A DNA stretch of 8,746 bases from NCBI GenBank assembly GCA_937930495.1, contig CALGKL010000149.1, positions 1-8,746 on the forward strand, given 5' to 3'. This document shows positions 5,601-8,746 of this stretch, piece by piece. The stretch is from an uncultured Gloeocapsa sp. (GTDB lineage: Bacteria > Cyanobacteriota > Cyanobacteriia > Cyanobacteriales > Gloeocapsaceae). Within the stretch, counting starts at the first letter, position 1. Each line of letters opens with the position of its first letter. The translations under genes and the position numbers were made by a program. Below the pieces are notes generated by a model that saw only the letters and a program-made list of their open reading frames with translations, was not told where the DNA came from and made no database searches.

Positions 5601-7106
5601 CCCGAAGGGGAACCCCCAGCCAATGATAGCCTGGTAGGTGGTGCGGGGAACGATTTATATAAAATCGACAGTCCTCAAGACGTCGTGGTGGAAGAGAGAG
5701 ACGGGGGTATTGATACGATTGAATCCTCTGTTCCCTACGATTTACCACGGAACGTAGAAAACATCATCTTTGGTCCGGTTGGAGATATCAAAGTAAAAGG
5801 TAACGCAGCTAATAACCGTATAGTTACCGTAGAGGGTGACAACCTTCTCGAAGGTTTAGAGGGTAACGACACCTTAGAGTCTGGAGAAGGTAACGATACT
5901 CTAGATGGTGGTCCTGGTGTAGATAGTCTGGTTGGTGGACCAGGTAGCGATACTTATTTTGTCGATGATGAGAATGACGTCATCAGAGAACAGCCTAAAA
6001 ATGAAGAAAGCGAGGATGTAGATGAAGTAATTGCCTCCGTTAGCTATCAAATTCCAGAAAACGTACAAAACATCACTCTCACAGGTCGAAACAATATCAA
6101 CGCTACCGGTAACGGTTTAAATAACACCTTAACAGGTAATAACGGTGATAACCGTCTCAACGGTGGACCGGGAGCGGACACCATGATTGGTGGTTCTGGT
6201 AACGATACCTATATTGTGGATAACGAAGGGGATCAAGTTATCGAAACTGGTAACGATCCTAATGATACAGTTGAGTCATCTATTAACTATACATTAGGAG
6301 ACAATATCGAGAATCTGATCCTTACTGGTAACGCCATTAACGGTACCGGAAACCGACTAGATAACAAGATTACCGGGAACCAAGGCAATAACGTTCTCAC
6401 CGGCGAAGCTGGTAACGATACCCTCGATGGTGGAACAGGTGTAGATAGCCTGATTGGCGGACCCGGTAACGATACTTATATTGTGGATAATACCAGAGAC
6501 GTAATTACGGAAGAGGCCAACGAAGGTACTGATATCGTTCTCGCTTCGGCTACCTATGTTTTATCCCCTAATATAGAAAACCTGACCTTAACCGGAAATG
6601 GGAATATCAACGGTACAGGTAACACCCTGGATAATACCATCATCGGTAATGATAATGCCAATAGTCTCAATGGTGATGAAGGGGACGACACCTTGATTGG
6701 TGGTTTAGGTAACGATAACTTGACAGGAGGACCTGGTAACGATCGCCTCGTTGGTGGCTCTGGTCAAGATACTCTCAACGGTGGACCTGGTGAGGACCTG
6801 TTTGTTTACGAATCCCCCGACCAAGGACCTGACCTAATCACTGGCTATATACCCAATGATGATACAATAGAAGTATCAGCTCGAGGTTTTGGTGGTGGTT
6901 TGCGAGCAGGACGACCTATTTCTGCTAATCAATTTACCATAGGTTCTAATGCTACCACATCAGCTCAGCGCTTTATCTATTTACAGAGTGGTGCTCAAAA
7001 CACCTTATTCTACGATCCCGACGGTAGTGGTCCCTTACCACAGGTTCGCTTACTAGATATGAGTGGACGGGTGGATTTGACTAATAACGATATCTTCGTT
7101 GTCTAA
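2700..7106 (+). CDS. Giant modular RTX calcium-binding protein, probably type I secreted
   Basis: A strongly acidic 1468-residue protein built almost wholly from glycine/aspartate-rich RTX nonapeptides (GGxGNDTLx), which in known RTX proteins bind calcium and fold as a parallel beta-roll. A leader of about 27 residues without a Sec signal peptide is followed by eight consecutive nonapeptides. Then come 13 tandem modules of 85-106 residues, each starting near GNDTYIV and containing segments like SSVDYTL, NVENLTLTG and INGTGN. The last 100 residues form a non-repeat cap ending in DIFVV. An Asp followed by hydrophobic residues at the extreme C-terminus is typical of ABC (type I) secretion substrates. 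I see no protease, lipase, toxin or other catalytic domain. Cyanobacterial RTX proteins without enzymes include oscillin, SwmA and S-layer-like proteins, so a surface-structural or adhesive role is inferred. No HlyB/HlyD-type exporter genes are present in this window. Confidence 0.92.
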   Translation: MNSFKETQWELFQEGSFVVIEGTSGDDLLTGGSGDDSIRGLAGNDTLDGLGGNDILEGGTGNDSLEGKEGNDTLDGNAGNDTMLGGPGDDTYIVNSANDVIIELVGAGIDSVQSSVDYVLSENVENLTLQGRRGLSGTGNAQDNRILGNPGNNALAGEDGNDTLTGAAGNDTLDGGSGLNRMIGGQGDDTYLVRNSEDVIVEQRNGGTDKVIALVSYTLPNHVENLSLDGEEASEGIGNNLNNSINGNRGANLLVGNGGNDTLRGSGGDDTLNGVEGVNLLIGGAGNDTYLLSSPRDRIVQVKGNRGDINTVVTSFDYVLGDNLQNLTLEGEGNFKGTGNTLNNFILGNDGNNLLVGETGDDTLNGGLGDDTLNGGPGADSMIGGAGNDLYFVNNSGDTVLELSTAPDEIDEIRTTVTYTLPDSVERLIITNNRNVNGTGNELDNLISGRGGNNELRGLAGNDTLSGGNGDDTLDGGPGIDSLTGGKGNDTYRIDNEEDQIIEDSTDPDEIDTVEASIDYTLGDNLENLTLLGQAITGTGNAANNVIIGNALDNTLQGLAGNDELQGGEGNDTLDGGLGTDTLKGGPGNDTYIISDSADEIVEETDEGIDTVTTTVAYELSSNVENIIFEGEGPTTLVGNNINNEITGGDGNDLLEGKGGDDTLIGGLGNDTLDGGLGADSMVAAGGSNTFVVNSTKDVVVKENAAPTEIDTIISSVSYDIVENIDNITFTGERNLNSVGNDRNNVMTGNDGNNSLEGGIGNDTLIGGGGDDTLNGGAGVDRMEGGEGDDSYFVDNPQDAIVEQPNQGTDVVTSSVDYTLPANLEKLILTENGTRGVGNDGDNEIIGNNNNNVLIGGGGNDTLDGFAGTNRLEGGAGNDTYIIHSTTDTIVEIPNGGTDTVESFVDFELRDPNLENLTLRGEQAVNGTGNNLSNEIIGNDNGNLLIGLAGNDTLIGGEGNDTLDGTVPEGEPPANDSLVGGAGNDLYKIDSPQDVVVEERDGGIDTIESSVPYDLPRNVENIIFGPVGDIKVKGNAANNRIVTVEGDNLLEGLEGNDTLESGEGNDTLDGGPGVDSLVGGPGSDTYFVDDENDVIREQPKNEESEDVDEVIASVSYQIPENVQNITLTGRNNINATGNGLNNTLTGNNGDNRLNGGPGADTMIGGSGNDTYIVDNEGDQVIETGNDPNDTVESSINYTLGDNIENLILTGNAINGTGNRLDNKITGNQGNNVLTGEAGNDTLDGGTGVDSLIGGPGNDTYIVDNTRDVITEEANEGTDIVLASATYVLSPNIENLTLTGNGNINGTGNTLDNTIIGNDNANSLNGDEGDDTLIGGLGNDNLTGGPGNDRLVGGSGQDTLNGGPGEDLFVYESPDQGPDLITGYIPNDDTIEVSARGFGGGLRAGRPISANQFTIGSNATTSAQRFIYLQSGAQNTLFYDPDGSGPLPQVRLLDMSGRVDLTNNDIFVV
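2775..2975 (+). repeat. N-terminal RTX nonapeptide block
   Basis: Eight consecutive 27-bp units encode TSGDDLLTG, GSGDDSIRG, LAGNDTLDG, LGGNDILEG, GTGNDSLEG, KEGNDTLDG, NAGNDTMLG and GPGDDTYIV. The last unit runs into the first long module. All share the G-N/D-D core expected for calcium ligation. Confidence 0.85.
2964..6800 (+). repeat. Thirteen tandem RTX modules of about 300 bp
   Basis: Each module is anchored on the Tyr (Phe in module 7) codon of G-N/D-D-T-Y. Anchors lie at 2973, 3270, 3567, 3870, 4173, 4473, 4770, 5073, 5340, 5658, 5955, 6210 and 6477. Spacings are 297, 297, 303, 303, 300, 297, 303, 267, 318, 297, 255 and 267 bp; the last module runs about 324 bp to the cap. A module joins a non-RTX stretch of about 65 residues (DxIxE, GxDTVxSSVxYTL, ENLTLTG, GTGNxLDN) to two to five nonapeptides. 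Short modules lack one or two nonapeptides. Confidence 0.9.
6795..7103 (+). other. C-terminal cap and type I secretion signal region of the RTX protein
   Basis: Residues 1366-1468 leave the repeat pattern with DLFVYESPDQGPDLITGY. A beta-rich segment follows, including SAQRFIYLQSG, TLFYDPDGSGPLPQVRLLD and the final NNDIFVV. This layout (a FVY strand, a D-x-I-x-GY/F motif, then a FYDxDGxG strand before a hydrophobic end) is common at the C-termini of RTX proteins exported by type I systems. The assignment is from pattern knowledge; secretion is not shown by the sequence. Confidence 0.7.
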
Positions 7107-7126
7107 TTTTTGCCAAAATTCTTAAG

Positions 7127-7157
7127 CAAAAGGGGTAGTCAAAACTACCCTTTTTTT
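7127..7157. terminator. Terminator after the RTX gene, possibly bidirectional
   Basis: GGGTAGT (7133-7139) pairs with ACTACCC (7144-7150) around the loop CAAA, followed on the plus strand by seven T residues (7151-7157). Upstream A residues extend the stem into the T tract. Read on the minus strand, the same stem is followed by C then TTTT. It could therefore also stop transcription arriving from clpP3, though less strongly. Confidence 0.85.
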
Positions 7158-7165
7158 GTTATGAT
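7157..7165 (+). promoter_or_regulatory. Possible extended -10 promoter of tRNA-Ser
   Basis: TGTTATGAT fits the extended -10 pattern TGnTATAAT with one mismatch. It begins at the last T of the preceding terminator. Transcription would start near 7172, about six bases before the mature tRNA 5' end. No good -35 box is seen, which extended -10 promoters can tolerate. Confidence 0.4.
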
Positions 7166-7177
7166 CTATGTCTGTCT

Positions 7178-7262
7178 GGAGAGATGGCAGAGTGGTCGAT
7201 TGCGTCCGACTTGAAATCGGATGAAGTGCAAGCTTCCGGGAGTTCGAATCTCCCTCTCTCCG
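7178..7262 (+). tRNA. tRNA-Ser (anticodon UGA)
   Basis: The 85-base gene folds as a class II tRNA. The acceptor GGAGAGA (7178-7184) pairs with TCTCTCC (7255-7261), with discriminator G at 7262. The anticodon stem TCCGA (7205-7209)/TCGGA (7217-7221) encloses CTTGAAA with anticodon TGA at 7212-7214, reading UCA and related serine codons. A long variable arm follows, as expected for tRNA-Ser. The T arm is GGGAG-TTCGAAT-CTCCC (7238-7254). The 3' CCA is not encoded and must be added after transcription. The 3' end lies six bases from the stop codon of the convergent clpP3 gene. Confidence 0.96.
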
Positions 7263-7268
7263 TTGCCT

Positions 7269-7871
7269 TTAATTAGGGCTTTCCTCAATCACTTTGTCAA
7301 TAATACCGTAAGCTTTAGCTTCTTCCGCGGACATAAAGAAATCGCGATCGGTATCTCTTTCGATTTTTTCTAAGGGTTGACCAGTGTGATGACTCATGAT
7401 TTGATTGAGTTCATCACGAATACGTAAAATCTCGTTAGCTTCGATTTCAATATCCGTCGCTTGTCTTCTTCCCTGTATTCCACCTAGGGGTTGGTGAATC
7501 ATAATCCGAGAATGGGGTAAAGCTAGACGTTTTCCTGGAGCACCAGCAGCTAATAAAAACGCTCCCATCGAAGCCGCTAAACCGACACAAATGGTCACTA
7601 CCTCTGATTTGATATACTGCATCGTATCATAGATAGCTAGACCTGCGGTCACCGAACCTCCAGGAGAGTTGATGTACAGATAAATCGGTTTACCAGGGTC
7701 TTCAGAATCGAGATACAACATTACCGAGATAATCTGGTTAGCTAAACCGTCATTGACACCTCTACCCAGAAAGATGATTCTTTCTCGATATAAACGGTTA
7801 TATAAATCAATCCAGTCACTATAGGGTTGACCGGGTAAACGATAGGGAACTTTGGGAACACCAATAGGCAT
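7269..7871 (-). CDS. clpP3: ATP-dependent Clp protease proteolytic subunit ClpP3
   Basis: A 200-residue serine peptidase of the S14 family, without a long propeptide. The catalytic triad is complete: Ser101 in [10 protein letters not shown], His126 in [10 protein letters not shown] and Asp175 in ERDTDRDFF. The Ser-His and His-Asp spacings (25 and 49) equal those of E. coli ClpP. The hydrophobic-pocket and ring regions ([20 protein letters not shown]) are also normal. It follows clpR by 9 bases on the same strand, the known cyanobacterial clpR-clpP3 order. There the two subunits form a mixed ring core that partners with ClpC for protein quality control in the cytosol. The P3 label depends on this context. 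No Shine-Dalgarno precedes ATG, so translation probably couples to clpR termination. Confidence 0.95.
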   Translation of the reverse strand: MPIGVPKVPYRLPGQPYSDWIDLYNRLYRERIIFLGRGVNDGLANQIISVMLYLDSEDPGKPIYLYINSPGGSVTAGLAIYDTMQYIKSEVVTICVGLAASMGAFLLAAGAPGKRLALPHSRIMIHQPLGGIQGRRQATDIEIEANEILRIRDELNQIMSHHTGQPLEKIERDTDRDFFMSAEEAKAYGIIDKVIEESPN

Positions 7872-7880
7872 ATTAACAAA

Positions 7881-8567
7881 TTAAGTAAGTGAAGGGATAG
7901 GGGTGGGTAAGTCTTTCCGACTGGTCAAAATCTTATCAATCAAGCCATATTCTTTCGCTTGTTCGGGAGTCATGTATAACATTCGGTCAGTATCTTGCTC
8001 AATTTTTTCTAAAGATTGACCTGTGTTTTGGGCAAATATTTCTAACATAATCCGACGATTAGCCAGAACTTCTTTGGCACGGATTTGAATATCTGTTGCT
8101 TGTCCTTGCGCTCCTTGACGGGCTTGATGTAAGATTATAGTCGCATGGGGTAAACTAGCGCGACAACCTTTTGAACCCGAAGCTAAAATCATCGCCGCCG
8201 TACCCATAGCTTGTCCAATACAGATAGTATGTACAGGGGGCTTAATGTATCTAAGGGTGTCATAAATAGCAAAAGCCTCTGTTTCAAAACCAATGGCTTC
8301 TCCTCCATACCAAGAAGTCCCCGTGGAGTTGATATACATATAGATGGGTTTTTCCGGATCTTCAAACTGGAGATAGAGTAATTGAGCAATAATCAACTCC
8401 GTCACGTCTATCCCAATCTGATCTTTATACTCATCAGGCGAAATTAGCGGTAATCCCAGATAAACGATCCTTTCTTTCAAGAGTAAAGAAGGTAAATCTG
8501 GTGGTGGGGTTCGATAATAAGCATCCCCTGTGTAGGGAGCTTGTACAGCTTGAATTGGTGAATCCAT
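7881..8567 (-). CDS. clpR: ClpR, non-proteolytic ClpP-like subunit of the ClpP3/R core
   Basis: A 228-residue ClpP-fold protein without the nucleophile: the GLAASMGAF motif of ClpP3 aligns with GQAMGTAAM, placing Gly122 where Ser should be. His147 (ILHQARQG) and Asp194 (EQDTDRMLYM) are still present. Relative to ClpP3 there is a nine-residue insertion after YMYIN (TGTSWYGGEAIGFETEAF region, about residues 82-99), a recognised mark of ClpR, plus a Pro-rich C-terminal tail. The N-terminal AVQAPYTGDAYYRTPPPDLPS is typical of cyanobacterial ClpR. ClpR is known to build mixed heptameric rings with ClpP3 and to help set core activity. ATG 8567 is preferred over an in-frame TTG at 8573. No clear Shine-Dalgarno or strong promoter was seen upstream. 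Confidence 0.94.
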   Translation of the reverse strand: MDSPIQAVQAPYTGDAYYRTPPPDLPSLLLKERIVYLGLPLISPDEYKDQIGIDVTELIIAQLLYLQFEDPEKPIYMYINSTGTSWYGGEAIGFETEAFAIYDTLRYIKPPVHTICIGQAMGTAAMILASGSKGCRASLPHATIILHQARQGAQGQATDIQIRAKEVLANRRIMLEIFAQNTGQSLEKIEQDTDRMLYMTPEQAKEYGLIDKILTSRKDLPTPIPSLT

Positions 8568-8610
8568 CTTCAATAAATTAAGTCGTAACTCTTATTTGAT
8601 TGTGACACAT

Positions 8611-8691
8611 TTAACCGGATTTAGATTGGGAAGGTAGGATCGCGACCACAATTACAGCCAAAATACTAATAATACCCCAGCCCAACCACAA
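8611..8691 (-). CDS. Possible small hydrophobic ORF (uncertain)
   Basis: A 26-residue reading frame from a TTG codon, with a single membrane-spanning stretch (GIISILAVIVVAIL) and a polar tail PSQSKSG before TAA. The same frame is open for only 33 codons, bounded by TAG at 8713-8715. There is no ATG or GTG and no ribosome binding site. Cyanobacteria do encode many one-helix photosynthetic or NDH subunits of this size, but I do not recognise this as any of them. It may be a chance hydrophobic frame or the remnant of a gene. Confidence 0.2.
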   Translation of the reverse strand: MWLGWGIISILAVIVVAILPSQSKSG

Positions 8692-8705
8692 TTGGGCAAG
8701 GGGAT

Positions 8706-8736
8706 AAAAACTCTACTCTCTAGATGCACAGTAGAG
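8706..8736 (-). terminator. Minus-strand terminator-like hairpin at the right edge
   Basis: On the minus strand CTCTACT (8736-8730) pairs with AGTAGAG (8717-8711) across a 12-base loop, followed directly by five T residues (8710-8706). It would end a gene entering from beyond the right edge. A minus-strand frame that could be the tail of such a gene stops at TAG 8715-8713, within the hairpin, but too few codons remain to identify it. Confidence 0.5.
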
Positions 8737-8746
8737 GGCGGTAGTT

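Larger units (their letters stand above)
8568..8746. other. Right-edge intergenic region upstream of clpR
   Basis: These 179 bases should contain the clpR promoter, but no convincing -35/-10 pair was found on the minus strand. The only structures seen are a minus-strand terminator-like hairpin near the edge and a short hydrophobic reading frame between it and clpR. Confidence 0.5.

Noticed and set aside
2735..5748. Many minus-strand open frames of 60-95 codons inside the RTX gene
   Set aside because: They recur at about 300-bp intervals, are Pro/Ser-rich and simply mirror the repeated Gly/Asp codons on the other strand. They are shadows of the module repeat.
2964..6800. Regular repeat array resembling a CRISPR or satellite
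   Set aside because: The period is coding (27 bp and about 300 bp, always multiples of three), there are no unique spacers between identical repeats, and the frame stays open throughout.
8601..8610. TGTGACACA near the clpR upstream region as a CRP-type (SYCRP1) site
   Set aside because: The arms are only four bases around a single centre base. The TGTGA-N6-TCACA spacing required for CRP-type sites is absent.

Overview
The window looks like a chromosomal piece of a fairly AT-rich cyanobacterium. The evidence is a SigC-type group 2 sigma factor, a clpR-clpP3 gene pair (an arrangement characteristic of cyanobacteria), a metallophosphoesterase resembling a family best known from cyanobacteria and plants, and two exact copies of the cyanobacterial HIP1 octamer GCGATCGC (560-567 and 2192-2199). 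Genus and species cannot be read from the sequence alone.

Layout, left to right. Plus strand: a group 2 sigma factor (113-1069), then a strong intrinsic terminator; a DUF4126 membrane protein (1119-1736), whose 3' end overlaps a calcineurin-like metallophosphoesterase (1708-2613); an 86-base gap holding a perfect 14-bp palindrome; a 1468-residue RTX calcium-binding protein (2700-7106) that fills half the window and ends in a type I secretion-like C-terminus; a terminator; and a tRNA-Ser(UGA) gene (7178-7262). Minus strand, converging on the tRNA: clpR (8567-7881) followed after 9 bases by clpP3 (7871-7269), which together encode the mixed ClpP3/R protease core. The right edge carries a terminator-like hairpin on the minus strand and a possible but unproven short hydrophobic ORF.

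How the parts relate. SigC-type factors adjust transcription under stationary or nutrient-limited conditions, and ClpP3/R is the constitutive, essential cyanobacterial Clp core that works with ClpC. DUF4126 and the phosphoesterase are probably co-translated, but no joint pathway can be stated. The RTX protein has no recognisable enzymatic domain. It is essentially 13 copies of a module of about 100 residues and is most likely an exported structural, surface-layer or adhesive protein. Its secretion apparatus is not in the window.

I found no convincing new defence, mobile or biosynthetic system. The most interesting leads are the Shine-Dalgarno sequence displayed in a hairpin loop ahead of the sigma factor gene, the palindrome ahead of the RTX gene, the modular and apparently homogenised architecture of the RTX gene, and the crowded tRNA/clpP3 convergence.
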